Shown in pieces: positions 1 through 8,563 of a stretch of DNA of 64,000 bases. The position numbers and the translations under genes are program-made. How positions within the stretch are numbered: position 1 is the stretch's first letter; each line of letters begins with the position of its first letter. This DNA is from Bordetella hinzii LMG 13501 (GTDB taxonomy: Bacteria; Pseudomonadota; Gammaproteobacteria; Burkholderiales; Burkholderiaceae_B), in the NCBI RefSeq assembly GCF_001548475.1, contig NZ_LRUJ01000002.1:62001-126000 (forward strand), read 5' to 3'. Under the pieces are notes generated by a model that searched no databases, was not told the DNA's origin, and was given only the letters and a program-made list of their open reading frames with translations.

Positions 1-1013
1 GCAAGCTGGTCACCATTGCCGATGAAATCTCGGCCGCCGCCATGAGCCCGCAGGGCAAGGAAGCGCGCCAGCTGCTTGACGAGGCCGAGTCCAAGGTCTT
101 CAAGATCGCCCAGGAGGGCGCGCGCGGCTCCGGCGGCTTCCAGGAGATCCAGCCCCTGCTCACCCAGGTGGTCGAACGCATCGACGAGCTCTACCACCGC
201 GATACCGAATCGGATGTGACCGGGGTGCCCACGGGCTTTACCGACCTGGACAAGATGACCTCCGGCCTGCAACCGGGCGACCTGGTCATCGTGGCCGGCC
301 GTCCGTCCATGGGCAAGACCTCGTTCTCGATGAATATCGGCGAACACGTCGCCATCGAGCAGGGCCTGCCCGTGGCGGTGTTCTCCATGGAAATGGGCGC
401 GGTGCAGCTGGCCATGCGTATGCTGGGTTCGGTTGGCATGCTGGATCAGCACCGCATGCGCACCGGCAAGCTCATCGCCGATGACTGGCCGCGCGTCACC
501 CATGCCGTGCAGCTCATGCAGGACGCCCAGGTCTATATCGACGAAACCCCGGCGCTGTCGGCCATGGAAGTCCGGGCCCGGGCCCGGCGCCTGGCACGCC
601 AATGCGGCCAGCTCGGCCTGATCATCATCGACTATATCCAGCTGATGTCGGCCAGTTCGGCGGGCGAAAACCGCGCGACCGAGGTGTCGGAAATCAGCCG
701 CTCGCTCAAGGGCCTGGCCAAGGAGCTGAACTGCCCCCTGATCGCCTTGTCGCAGCTCAACCGCAGCCTGGAGCAGCGTCCTAACAAGCGGCCTGTGATG
801 AGCGATCTGCGCGAATCCGGCGCCATCGAACAGGACGCCGACGTGATTCTTTTCATCTACCGCGACGAGGTCTACAACCCTGATTCGCCCGACAAGGGCA
901 CGGCCGAGATCATCATCGGCAAGCAGCGTAACGGCCCCATCGGCACGGTGCGCCTGACTTTCCAGGGCATGAGCACGCGCTTTCTCAATTTCACCGCCGC
1001 GCCGCAATACTGA
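1..1013 (+). CDS. dnaB: Replicative DNA helicase DnaB, 3' part
   Basis: Only the C-terminal 336 residues lie in the window; the reading frame is open from base 3 and the start is upstream. DnaB is the hexameric helicase that unwinds DNA at the replication fork and carries primase. Visible are the end of the linker region and the RecA-like motor: Walker A GRPSMGKTS (bases about 298-324), the Walker B-like stretch LIIIDYIQLM, the LSQLNRSLE segment and the arginine-finger region DLRESGAIEQDADVI. The family is about 460 residues, so roughly the first 125 are missing. A strong hairpin follows the stop. Identity is secure from these motifs. Confidence 0.97.
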   Translation, partial: KLVTIADEISAAAMSPQGKEARQLLDEAESKVFKIAQEGARGSGGFQEIQPLLTQVVERIDELYHRDTESDVTGVPTGFTDLDKMTSGLQPGDLVIVAGRPSMGKTSFSMNIGEHVAIEQGLPVAVFSMEMGAVQLAMRMLGSVGMLDQHRMRTGKLIADDWPRVTHAVQLMQDAQVYIDETPALSAMEVRARARRLARQCGQLGLIIIDYIQLMSASSAGENRATEVSEISRSLKGLAKELNCPLIALSQLNRSLEQRPNKRPVMSDLRESGAIEQDADVILFIYRDEVYNPDSPDKGTAEIIIGKQRNGPIGTVRLTFQGMSTRFLNFTAAPQY

Positions 1014-1030
1014 GGCGCGGCCGACAAAAA

Positions 1031-1056
1031 AAAGCCCAGGCCATGGCCTGGGCTTT
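1031..1056. terminator. Bidirectional intrinsic terminator between dnaB and the symporter gene
   Basis: An 11-bp perfect stem (AGCCCAGGCCA / its complement) is flanked by an A-run on the left and TTTTT on the right, between two convergent genes, so it can serve both strands. Confidence 0.8.
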
Positions 1057-1073
1057 TTCATGGGCCACGCGCC

Positions 1074-2033
1074 TTATTCTTCGGGGCGGCGCGCATAGCG
1101 GGCGGCCAGCACCGCGCAGACCATGAGCTGGATCTGGTGAAACAGCATCAGCGGCAGCACGATGGCGCCCACGGCCTGGCCGGCAAAGATCACCTGGGCC
1201 ATGGGGATGCCGCTGGCCAGGCTCTTCTTCGAGCCGCAGAACAGCAGCGTGATGCGGTCTTCGAGATTGAACTTGAACACCTTGCCCAGCAGCTGCGAGG
1301 CGCCCAGGGCCAGCGCCAGGATGAGGCAGCAGGCCACGACCAGGCCGAGCAGCGCGGGCACCGGCGTGTTGCGCCACAGCCCTTCGTTGACCGCCTCGGA
1401 AAAGGCGGTATAGACCACCAGAAGGATGGAGCCTTGGTCGACCCACTTGAGCATGGACTTGCGCTTGTGCACCCAGGCGCCTATCCAGGGGCGCAGCAGC
1501 TGGCCCAGCACAAAGGGCAGCAGCAGCTGCAGCATGATCTTGCCCACCGCGTCAAAGGAGATGGGGGCCGCGGCCGCGCTGGCCACGACAGTGCCCACCA
1601 GCAGCGGCGTGAGGAAAATGCCCAACAGGCTGGAGGCCGAGGCGCTGCACACGGCGGCGGGGACGTTGCCGCGCGCCATCGAGGTGAAGGCAATGGCCGA
1701 TTGCACCGTGGCCGGCAGACAGCACAGAAACAGGATGCCCAGGTAGAGCTCGGGGGTGACCAGCGGTTCGAGCACCGGCTTCAGGATCACGCCCAGCAAG
1801 GGAAAGACCAGGAAGGTCGCCGAGAAAATCGTCAGGTGCAGACGCCAGTGCGTGATGCCCGCGACGATGGCATCGCGCGACAGGCGGGCGCCATGGAGAA
1901 AAAAGAGCAGGGCGACTGCAATGTTGGTGATCCACCCGAAAATCTCGATACCCTGGCCATGAGCGGGCAGAAGACTTGCAATGATGACGGTCGTGATCAG
2001 CAGCAGCGTAAAGCGATCGGGCAGGAAGCGCAT
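1074..2033 (-). CDS. Bile acid:sodium symporter-like (SBF-like, YfeH type) membrane protein
   Basis: A 319-residue polytopic membrane protein, predicted nine or ten transmembrane segments running almost end to end. The N-terminal part (RFTLLLITTVIIASLLPAHG, then LFFLHGARLSRDAIVAG) and the central FLCCLPATVQSAIAFTSMA fit the SBF-like family (PF13593), related to eukaryotic SLC10A7 and E. coli YfeH. The family is presumed to be sodium-coupled, but no substrate can be read from the sequence. It is transcribed alone towards dnaB and shares the terminator with it. Confidence 0.85.
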   Translation of the reverse strand: MRFLPDRFTLLLITTVIIASLLPAHGQGIEIFGWITNIAVALLFFLHGARLSRDAIVAGITHWRLHLTIFSATFLVFPLLGVILKPVLEPLVTPELYLGILFLCCLPATVQSAIAFTSMARGNVPAAVCSASASSLLGIFLTPLLVGTVVASAAAAPISFDAVGKIMLQLLLPFVLGQLLRPWIGAWVHKRKSMLKWVDQGSILLVVYTAFSEAVNEGLWRNTPVPALLGLVVACCLILALALGASQLLGKVFKFNLEDRITLLFCGSKKSLASGIPMAQVIFAGQAVGAIVLPLMLFHQIQLMVCAVLAARYARRPEE

Positions 2034-2120
2034 AGATAGGATAGAGGTGGAAACAGGACAGCGCGGCTATTGTAGTCGGACTGGATCCAGTTTTCCCGCC
2101 GCCCCGCGGTCAGCGTCCCG

Positions 2121-3098
2121 TCAGCCGGGCGTCATCGCCAGCGCCAGGTCGAAGGCCACGAGCAGCGAGCTGGCGTCGGCCACCCCTTGGCCGGCGATAT
2201 CGAAGGCCGTGCCGTGATCGACGCTGGTGCGCACGAAAGGCAGGCCCACCGTCACGTTCACCCCGTGGTCGATGCCCAGGTATTTGACCGGGATCAGCCC
2301 CTGGTCGTGATACTGCGCCACGACGATATCGAACTCGCCGCGCCGCGCGCGCATGAAGATGGTGTCGCCCGGCCAGGGGCCGCTGGCGTCGATGCCCTCG
2401 GCGCGCGCATCGGCGATGGCCGGGGCGATCGCCTCGATGTCCTCGCGGCCGAACTTGCCGTCTTCGCCGGCGTGCGGATTCAGGCCCGCCACGGCGACGC
2501 GCGGCCGGGCGATGCCCATCTGGCGACAGGCGCGCTCGGCCAGCCGGATGGCGCGCAACTCGGCCTGGCGCGTGATGCGCGCCGGCACGTCGGCCAGCGC
2601 CATGTGGATGGTCACCAGCAGCACGCGCAGTTCATCGTTGGCCAGCATCATGGCGTAGTGCTCGGTGCCCGAGCGCTCGGCCAGGATTTCGGTATGGCCG
2701 GGCTGGTCGATGCCGGCAAGGTGCATGGAGTGCTTGTTCAGCGGCGCGGTGACGATGGCGCGGATCTCGCCGGCCATGGCGGCATCGATGGCCCGGCAGA
2801 GATAGTCATAGGCGCCCTGGCCGGCCTCGGCGCTGACGCGGCCCAGGGGCAGGCTGGCGGGCAGGGCCGCGCCGGCCTGCACCACTTCGATGACATCGGC
2901 CCGGCCGCTGGCTTCGCGCGGCGAGGCGATGCGGCGCACGTCCAGGCGCGCGCCCAGCTGCCGCACGGCGCGCTGCAGCGCGCCCGTGTCGCCGAACACG
3001 ATGGCGGGCGCCTTCAGTCCGTGGGCAAAGGCTTTGACGATGATTTCCGGGCCGATGCCGGCGGCATCGCCCAGGGTGAAGCCGACAGGGGTGTTCAT
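2121..3098 (-). CDS. pdxA: 4-hydroxythreonine-4-phosphate dehydrogenase family protein (PdxA or PdxA2)
   Basis: A 325-residue NAD-dependent, metal-binding dehydrogenase. PdxA oxidises 4-phosphohydroxy-L-threonine in pyridoxal phosphate synthesis; the paralogue PdxA2 acts on 4-phospho-D-threonate or erythronate. Visible signatures: GDAAGIGPEI near the N-terminus, TAPLNKHS, and the three metal-ligand histidines in GHTE, LNPHAGE and QYHDQG, followed by the substrate segment GLPFVRTSVDHGTAFDIAG. PdxA is usually found between surA and ksgA in proteobacteria; neither is here, so a PdxA2-type role is possible. The symbol denotes the family only. Confidence 0.85.
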   Translation of the reverse strand: MNTPVGFTLGDAAGIGPEIIVKAFAHGLKAPAIVFGDTGALQRAVRQLGARLDVRRIASPREASGRADVIEVVQAGAALPASLPLGRVSAEAGQGAYDYLCRAIDAAMAGEIRAIVTAPLNKHSMHLAGIDQPGHTEILAERSGTEHYAMMLANDELRVLLVTIHMALADVPARITRQAELRAIRLAERACRQMGIARPRVAVAGLNPHAGEDGKFGREDIEAIAPAIADARAEGIDASGPWPGDTIFMRARRGEFDIVVAQYHDQGLIPVKYLGIDHGVNVTVGLPFVRTSVDHGTAFDIAGQGVADASSLLVAFDLALAMTPG

Positions 3099-3183
3099 GA
3101 GTCAGGTGCGAAGAGAACGGCCAGGCCTTCATGCTACACCCCGGCGCGGCGCGAGGGTGCCGCGCAAGGCGCCGCGCAAGAAA

Positions 3184-3206
3184 AAAGCCCCGCGCGAGGC
3201 GGGGAC
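3184..3206 (-). terminator. Rho-independent terminator after the PhoH-family gene
   Basis: Read on the minus strand, a GC-rich hairpin (CCCCGCC, short loop, GCGGGGC) is followed by TTTTTTCTTG, just past the stop of the PIN-PhoH gene. Confidence 0.75.
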
Positions 3207-3226
3207 GGGATGGGATGCGGCGGCGG

Positions 3227-4879
3227 TCAGAGCACGTCGCCGGCGTAATCGGCCAGCCGCGAGCGCTCGCCGCGCTGCAGCGTGACGTGACCCGCATGCG
3301 GCCAGCCCTTGAAGCGGTCGACCACGAAGGTCAGGCCGGAACTGCCCTCGGTGAGGTAGGGCGTGTCGATCTGGGCGATATTGCCCAGGCAGACCACCTT
3401 GGTGCCGGGGCCGGCGCGAGTGACCAGCGTCTTCATCTGCTTGGGCGTGAGGTTCTGCGCCTCGTCGATGATGAGGTATTTGTTCAGGAAGGTGCGTCCG
3501 CGCATGAAATTGAGCGACTTGACCTTGATCCGGGAGCGGATGAGGTCCATGGTCGCCGCGCGGCCCCAATCGCCGCTGCCTTCGCCGTCGCCCATGTTGA
3601 GCACGTCGAGGTTGTCCTCCAACGCGCCCATCCAGGGCAACATTTTTTCTTCTTCCGTGCCGGGCAGAAAGCCGATGTCCTCGCCCACCGGAACCGTGAC
3701 CCGGGTCATGATGATTTCGGTGTAGCGTTTGGTCTCCAGCACCTGGGTGATGCCGGCGGCCAGCGCCAGAAGCGTCTTGCCGGTACCGGCCTGCCCGAGC
3801 AGCGACACGAAGTCGCATTCCGGGTTCATCAGCAGGTTGAGGGCGAAGTTCTGCTCGCGGTTGCGCGCCGTGATCCCCCAGACATTGTTCTTGCCATGGG
3901 TGTAGTCGCGCAGCGTGGCCAGGACGGCCGTCTTGCCGCTGACTTCGCGCACCTGCGCGTACAGCGGCATCTGGCCTTCGAAGTACACGAACTGGTTGAC
4001 GACGAACTGCGAGCACAGGGGACCGCGGATGCGGTAGAAGGTCGTGCCCCCCTGTTGCCAGGACTCGACATCCTTGCCATGGCGGTTCCAGAAGTCCTCG
4101 GGCAAGGGCATCACGCCCGAGTACATCAGGTCGGTGTCTTCGAGGACGTGGTCGTTGTAGTAGTCCTCGGCCGCCAGGCCCAGCGCCCGCGCCTTCAGGC
4201 GCATGTTGATGTCCTTGGACACCAGCACGACCTCGCGCTGCGGGTACTTTTCGGCCAGGGCGCGCACCACGCCCAGGATCTGGTTGTCGGCCTTGCCCAT
4301 GGGCAGGTCCGAGGGCAGGGTGCTGTGGATGGCGGTGGTCTGCAACAGCAGCCGGCCGGTGGCTTCCTTGTTGCCGAGCTTGCTCAGGGCTATGCCCGCG
4401 TCGAGCTGCGTCGTGTCCTGCACCAGGGAATCCAGCGAACGGCTGACCTGGCGCGCGTTGCGCGCCACTTCAGACATGCCTTTCTTCTGATGGTCCAACT
4501 CTTCCAGCGTCATCATCGGCAGGAAGATGTCGTGCTCCTCAAAGCGAAACAGCGAGGACGGATCGTGCAGCAGGACATTGGTGTCCAGCACGAAAAGCTT
4601 GCTGGCGCTGTCGGCGCCGGACTTGCCGGCACGCTTGCCGGCGGTCTTGGCCGCGCGCGGCTGCGGCGCGGGTTTGCCGGCCGGCGCGGGCTTGCCGGGC
4701 GCCACGGGCGCCTTGGCCTGCGGGGCGCGGGCGATCACGGCGGGCTTGATCCCGTCGAGTTCCGGCTGCACCGGAGCGATGTCGTCCTCGTCGTCCCTGG
4801 CGGCCCGGGCCGTGGCGGCCTCGCCGGTGGGAAAGCTGAGGATGGCTGCCGGTCGGGTAGGCATCTTCGGAAGCGGCAT
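3227..4879 (-). CDS. PIN domain plus PhoH-type ATPase
   Basis: A 550-residue two-domain protein. Residues about 1-90 are a low-complexity Ala/Pro/Lys extension. A PIN nuclease domain follows (starts KLFVLDTNVLLHDPSSLF, with acidic residues in LEELD). The C-terminal half is the PhoH NTPase: Walker A GQAGTGKTLLALAAG, Walker B LIIDEAQNLTPKQMK. The PIN-PhoH (YlaK/PhoH2) arrangement is known from toxin-like RNA-unwinding nucleases, but the chromosomal proteobacterial form is of unclear function. The start codon lies downstream of AGGAGA on the minus strand; a second in-frame Met five codons later is an alternative. Confidence 0.9.
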   Translation of the reverse strand: MPLPKMPTRPAAILSFPTGEAATARAARDDEDDIAPVQPELDGIKPAVIARAPQAKAPVAPGKPAPAGKPAPQPRAAKTAGKRAGKSGADSASKLFVLDTNVLLHDPSSLFRFEEHDIFLPMMTLEELDHQKKGMSEVARNARQVSRSLDSLVQDTTQLDAGIALSKLGNKEATGRLLLQTTAIHSTLPSDLPMGKADNQILGVVRALAEKYPQREVVLVSKDINMRLKARALGLAAEDYYNDHVLEDTDLMYSGVMPLPEDFWNRHGKDVESWQQGGTTFYRIRGPLCSQFVVNQFVYFEGQMPLYAQVREVSGKTAVLATLRDYTHGKNNVWGITARNREQNFALNLLMNPECDFVSLLGQAGTGKTLLALAAGITQVLETKRYTEIIMTRVTVPVGEDIGFLPGTEEEKMLPWMGALEDNLDVLNMGDGEGSGDWGRAATMDLIRSRIKVKSLNFMRGRTFLNKYLIIDEAQNLTPKQMKTLVTRAGPGTKVVCLGNIAQIDTPYLTEGSSGLTFVVDRFKGWPHAGHVTLQRGERSRLADYAGDVL

Positions 4880-4928
4880 AAGGGTGGGTCTCCTGTGTAA
4901 GCCGGTACCTGTAACGGTTGCCCGAAGG

Positions 4929-5393
4929 TCAACCGATGCTTTTTGCGGCCTGGAGCACTTCCTTGGCGTGGCCGGGCACCTTCACCCCGCGCCACTCCTG
5001 CACCAGGACACCATAGGCATCGATGAGAAAGGTGCTGCGTTCGATGCCGCGCACCTGTTTGCCATACATATTCTTCTGCTTGATGACACCGTACAGATTG
5101 CACACGGTTTCGTCGGCGTCGGAGATGAGAGGGAAAGGAAGCTCGTGCTTGGTCTTGAAGTTCTCGTGCGACTTGATCGAGTCGCGCGAAATACCGATCA
5201 CGACGGCGCTGGCGGCCAGGAAGTCGGCGTGCAGGTCGCGGAAGTCCTGGCTTTCGGTGGTGCAGCCCGGCGTGTTGTCCTTGGGATAGAAATACAGGAT
5301 CACCGCGCGGCCCTGGCATTGCTCGAGACTGATCGGGCCGATGGTGCTTTCCGCCGTGAACTGGGGGGCGGGCTTGCCGATGATGGCGGTCAT
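4929..5393 (-). CDS. bcp: Peroxiredoxin, Bcp/PrxQ type
   Basis: A 154-residue thiol peroxidase that reduces hydrogen and organic peroxides with thioredoxin-supplied electrons. The peroxidatic motif is YPKDNTPGCTTES, with Cys44 as attacking cysteine; the catalytic Arg lies in GIERSTFLID. Many Bcp proteins have a resolving Cys five residues downstream; here that position is Gln, so it probably works as a one-Cys enzyme or uses Cys98. The start is chosen because it gives the normal family length and forms an ATGA overlap with the stop of the upstream gene. In-frame sequence further upstream is the other gene read in a shifted frame. Confidence 0.93.
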   Translation of the reverse strand: MTAIIGKPAPQFTAESTIGPISLEQCQGRAVILYFYPKDNTPGCTTESQDFRDLHADFLAASAVVIGISRDSIKSHENFKTKHELPFPLISDADETVCNLYGVIKQKNMYGKQVRGIERSTFLIDAYGVLVQEWRGVKVPGHAKEVLQAAKSIG

Positions 5394-5851
5394 GCGGGGG
5401 GATCTCCGTCGGTGGGCAGAAGGGCGACGACCACGCGCCGGCCCTCGGCCATCAAAATGTTGTAGGTTCTCGCGGCGGCCTGGGTATCCATGACCTCGAC
5501 GCCAACGCCGGCCATCAATAAGGGACGTAGCACATCCGGGGGCAGCAGGCGTTGCCTGAGCCCAGTGCCGACGATCAGGACTTCCGGCGTGTCGGCCGAA
5601 CGCTGCAGGGCGGGAGATTCGGGCTCGTCCAGGAAGGCCAGCGGGTCGCGCTTGGCGGCCACCAGGCCGGCGGCCTGCTGCAGATGGGCGGAAGAGATGT
5701 CGGCCGGTGCTCGCACGGGCCATTCGGTGACGTCGCCTTCGGGGCCGAAGGCGACCGCGTGGGAAAATCTAACCTGGTTGACCTCAATGTAGCCTTCGCC
5801 GTAGGCGGTGACGGTATTGAGGGCCGTCGCAGGATCGGTATGCAGCTTCAA
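5390..5851 (-). CDS. Mth938-like (DUF498) domain protein
   Basis: A 153-residue protein matching the Mth938/DUF498 fold family, related to human NDUFAF3 and often annotated as a hypothetical protein beside redox genes. Visible: an N-terminal strand-rich part (GYIEVNQVRFSHAVAFGPEGDV), then PEVLIVGTGLRQRLLPPDVLRPLLMAGVGVEVMDT split over the core, and AARTYNILMAEGRRVVVALLP near the end, the usual family pattern. Its stop overlaps the bcp start by ATGA, so the two are translationally coupled. Molecular function is unknown. Confidence 0.82.
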   Translation of the reverse strand: MKLHTDPATALNTVTAYGEGYIEVNQVRFSHAVAFGPEGDVTEWPVRAPADISSAHLQQAAGLVAAKRDPLAFLDEPESPALQRSADTPEVLIVGTGLRQRLLPPDVLRPLLMAGVGVEVMDTQAAARTYNILMAEGRRVVVALLPTDGDPPA

Positions 5852-5871
5852 TAAACACTCCGGCTATACAC

Positions 5872-5893
5872 GTCCGATGATAGCGCATCGGAC
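5872..5893. repeat. 8-bp inverted repeat in the divergent promoter region
   Basis: GTCCGATG and its exact complement CATCGGAC are separated by 6 bases, in the 223-base gap between the divergent Mth938-like gene and alaC. It could be an operator or a short hairpin. No regulator can be assigned. Confidence 0.4.
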
Positions 5894-6074
5894 TTTACCC
5901 ATGTTGCAGGGTATCCACTGTGAGAGGGGGGACAGAACGGTGCGCATTTGCCCGGCAGGCGTGCTTGCGATAGATTACAAGGTTTTGTTGCACCGCAAGC
6001 CTGCAGCGCCTCTTTTTCTGGTGCATCGCACCATCCCTCCGACCCCGCCCTCGCCAAATTAGGATCCGTCCATC

Positions 6075-7262
6075 ATGAGGAAGTTCTCGCGCATCGAGCG
6101 TTTGCCGCCCTATGTTTTCAATATCACCGGTGAGCTCAAGATGGCGGCACGTCGGCGGGGAGAGGACATCATCGACATGTCCATGGGCAATCCCGATGGC
6201 GCGACGCCGCAGCATATCGTGGACAAGCTGATCGAGGCATCGGCGCGCCCGACCACGCACGGCTATTCCGTCTCCAAGGGCATCCCGCGCCTGCGCAAGG
6301 CCATCTGTGACTGGTACCAGCGCCGCTACGCGGTCGAGTTCGACCCGGATTCCGAAGCCATCGTCACCATCGGCTCGAAGGAAGGCCTGGCCCATTTGAT
6401 GCTGGCCACGCTCGACCGCGGCGACACCGTGCTGGTGCCCAACCCCAGCTACCCCATTCACATCTATGGCGCGGTCATCGCCGGGGCCAATATCCGCTCG
6501 GTGCGCATGACCCCCGGGGTGGACTTCTTCGAGGAGCTGGAGCGCGCGGTGCGCGAATCCATTCCCAAGCCCAAGATGATGATCCTGGGCTTTCCCAGCA
6601 ACCCGACCGCGCAGTGCGTGGACCTGTCCTTCTTCGAGCGCGTGGTCGCCCTGGCCAAGGAGCATGACATCCTGGTGGTGCATGACCTGGCCTACGCGGA
6701 CATCTGCTTTGACGGCTATGTGGCGCCGTCCATCATGCAGGTTCCCGGCGCCCGCGACGTGGCGGTCGAGTTCTTCACCATGAGCAAGAGCTACAACATG
6801 GCTGGCTGGCGCATCGGCTACATGGTGGGCAACCGCGAATTGGTCGGCGCGCTGGCGCGCATCAAGAGTTATCACGATTACGGCACGTTCACGCCCATCC
6901 AGGTGGCTTCCATCGCCGCCCTGGACGGTCCGCAGGATTGCGTGTCGGAAATCGTGCAGCAGTACCAGAGCCGGCGCGACGTGCTGGCCCGCGGTCTGCA
7001 TGAAGCAGGTTGGAATGTGGAGATTCCGAAGGCGTCCATGTACATCTGGGCGCAGATCCCCGAACCCTACAGGGCGATGGGTTCTTTGGAGTTCGCCAAG
7101 CGTGTCCTGTCGGATGCGAAGGTGGCCGTGTCCCCCGGGATCGGCTTCGGCGAGTACGGCGACGATTATGTCCGCTTCGCTCTTATCGAGAACGAGCAGC
7201 GCACCCGCCAGGCGGTGCGCGGCATCAAAGATATGTTCCGCAAGGACGGTTTGTTGAAATGA
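6075..7262 (+). CDS. alaC: Alanine-type PLP aminotransferase (AlaC family)
   Basis: A 395-residue fold-type I aminotransferase. AlaC makes alanine from pyruvate and glutamate; beta-proteobacterial members next to hom are commonly annotated this way. Visible: [13 protein letters not shown] at the substrate entrance, [35 protein letters not shown], and the Schiff-base lysine Lys238 in [20 protein letters not shown]. Its stop overlaps the hom start (ATGA at 7259), so it heads a coupled alaC-hom-thrC operon. The start has a modest AGGAT site upstream. A role in feeding or balancing the aspartate pathway is inferred from position. Confidence 0.9.
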   Translation: MRKFSRIERLPPYVFNITGELKMAARRRGEDIIDMSMGNPDGATPQHIVDKLIEASARPTTHGYSVSKGIPRLRKAICDWYQRRYAVEFDPDSEAIVTIGSKEGLAHLMLATLDRGDTVLVPNPSYPIHIYGAVIAGANIRSVRMTPGVDFFEELERAVRESIPKPKMMILGFPSNPTAQCVDLSFFERVVALAKEHDILVVHDLAYADICFDGYVAPSIMQVPGARDVAVEFFTMSKSYNMAGWRIGYMVGNRELVGALARIKSYHDYGTFTPIQVASIAALDGPQDCVSEIVQQYQSRRDVLARGLHEAGWNVEIPKASMYIWAQIPEPYRAMGSLEFAKRVLSDAKVAVSPGIGFGEYGDDYVRFALIENEQRTRQAVRGIKDMFRKDGLLK

Positions 7263-8563
7263 ATCCGATGAAGGTAGGCCTGCTGGGCCTGGGCGTGGTG
7301 GGAGGCGGCACGTGGAGCGTGCTGGCCCGCAACGCCGAAGAAATTGCGCGCCGCGCCGGGCGGCGTATCGAGGTCAGCCGCATCGCCGTGCGCGATGTGG
7401 CCAAGGCGCGCGCGCGCGTGGGCGAGGGCATCGAGGTCTCGACCGACGTGCACGCCCTGGTGCGCGACCCCGAGATCGACATCGTGGTCGAGCTGATCGG
7501 CGGCGATACCCTGGCCCGCGAGCTGGTGCTGCAGGCCATCGCGCAGGGCAAGCACGTGGTCACGGCCAACAAGGCCTTGCTGGCCAAGCACGGCAACGAG
7601 ATCTTCGCCGCGGCCTCCGAACGCGGCGTCATGGTGGCCTTCGAGGCGGCGGTTGCCGGCGGCATCCCCATCATCAAGGCGATACGCGAGGGCCTGACGG
7701 CCAACCGCATCCAATGGGTGGCCGGCATCATCAACGGCACCACCAATTTCATCCTGTCGGAGATGCGTTCGCGCGGCCTGCCGTTTGCCGAGGTGCTGGC
7801 CGAGGCCCAGCGCCTGGGCTATGCCGAGGCGGATCCCACGTTCGACGTCGAGGGCGTGGACGCGGCCCACAAGCTGACGCTGCTGGCCTCGCTGGCCTTT
7901 GGCATCCCGGTGCAGTTCGAGCGCGCCTATATCGAGGGCATTTCGCAGCTGGCCCAGGAAGACATCGCCCATGCCGAGCGCCTGGGCTACCGCATCAAGC
8001 TGCTGGGCATCACCAAGCGCCGCGCCGAAGGCATCGAACTGCGCGTCCATCCGGCCCTGGTGCCGGCCGAGCGCCTGCTGGCCAATGTCGAGGGCGCGAT
8101 GAACGCCGTGCTGGTGCGCGGCGATGCCGTGGGCCCGACGCTGTACTACGGCCAGGGCGCCGGCGAAGAGCCGACCGCCTCGGCCGTGGTCGCCGATCTG
8201 GTCGACGTGACACGCCTGCACACGGCGGATCCGGGCAACCGCGTGCCGCATCTGGCCTTCCAGCCCGATGCCATGGCCGACACGCCGATTCTGCCCATCG
8301 AGCAGATCAGCACGTCCTACTACCTGCGCCTGCGCGTGGACGACCAGCCGGGCGTGCTGGCCGATATCGCCCGCATCCTGGCCGATCGCAGCATTTCCAT
8401 CGGTTCCATGATCCAGCAGCCGTCGCATATCGGCGGCGCCGATATCATCTTCCTGACGCATGAGGCGCTGGAAGGCAATGTCACCCAGGCGATCGAGCAC
8501 ATCGAGTCGCTGCCTTTCGTGCGCTCCAAGGTGACCCGCCTGCGCGTGGAGAACCTCACATGA
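7259..8563 (+). CDS. hom: Homoserine dehydrogenase
   Basis: A 434-residue NAD(P)-dependent enzyme reducing aspartate-semialdehyde to homoserine, the branch point to threonine and methionine. Order: N-terminal Rossmann domain ([12 protein letters not shown]), catalytic domain with [29 protein letters not shown] and [11 protein letters not shown] plus [15 protein letters not shown], then a C-terminal ACT domain ([20 protein letters not shown]), which usually gives threonine feedback inhibition. The start codon overlaps the alaC stop and the stop overlaps the thrC start, both as ATGA. Confidence 0.97.
   Translation: MNPMKVGLLGLGVVGGGTWSVLARNAEEIARRAGRRIEVSRIAVRDVAKARARVGEGIEVSTDVHALVRDPEIDIVVELIGGDTLARELVLQAIAQGKHVVTANKALLAKHGNEIFAAASERGVMVAFEAAVAGGIPIIKAIREGLTANRIQWVAGIINGTTNFILSEMRSRGLPFAEVLAEAQRLGYAEADPTFDVEGVDAAHKLTLLASLAFGIPVQFERAYIEGISQLAQEDIAHAERLGYRIKLLGITKRRAEGIELRVHPALVPAERLLANVEGAMNAVLVRGDAVGPTLYYGQGAGEEPTASAVVADLVDVTRLHTADPGNRVPHLAFQPDAMADTPILPIEQISTSYYLRLRVDDQPGVLADIARILADRSISIGSMIQQPSHIGGADIIFLTHEALEGNVTQAIEHIESLPFVRSKVTRLRVENLT

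Noticed and set aside
3131-4900. A 589-codon frame opposite the PIN-PhoH gene
   Set aside because: Composition (Gly/His/Gln/Arg-rich) is typical of antisense frames; the opposite strand encodes clear Walker motifs.
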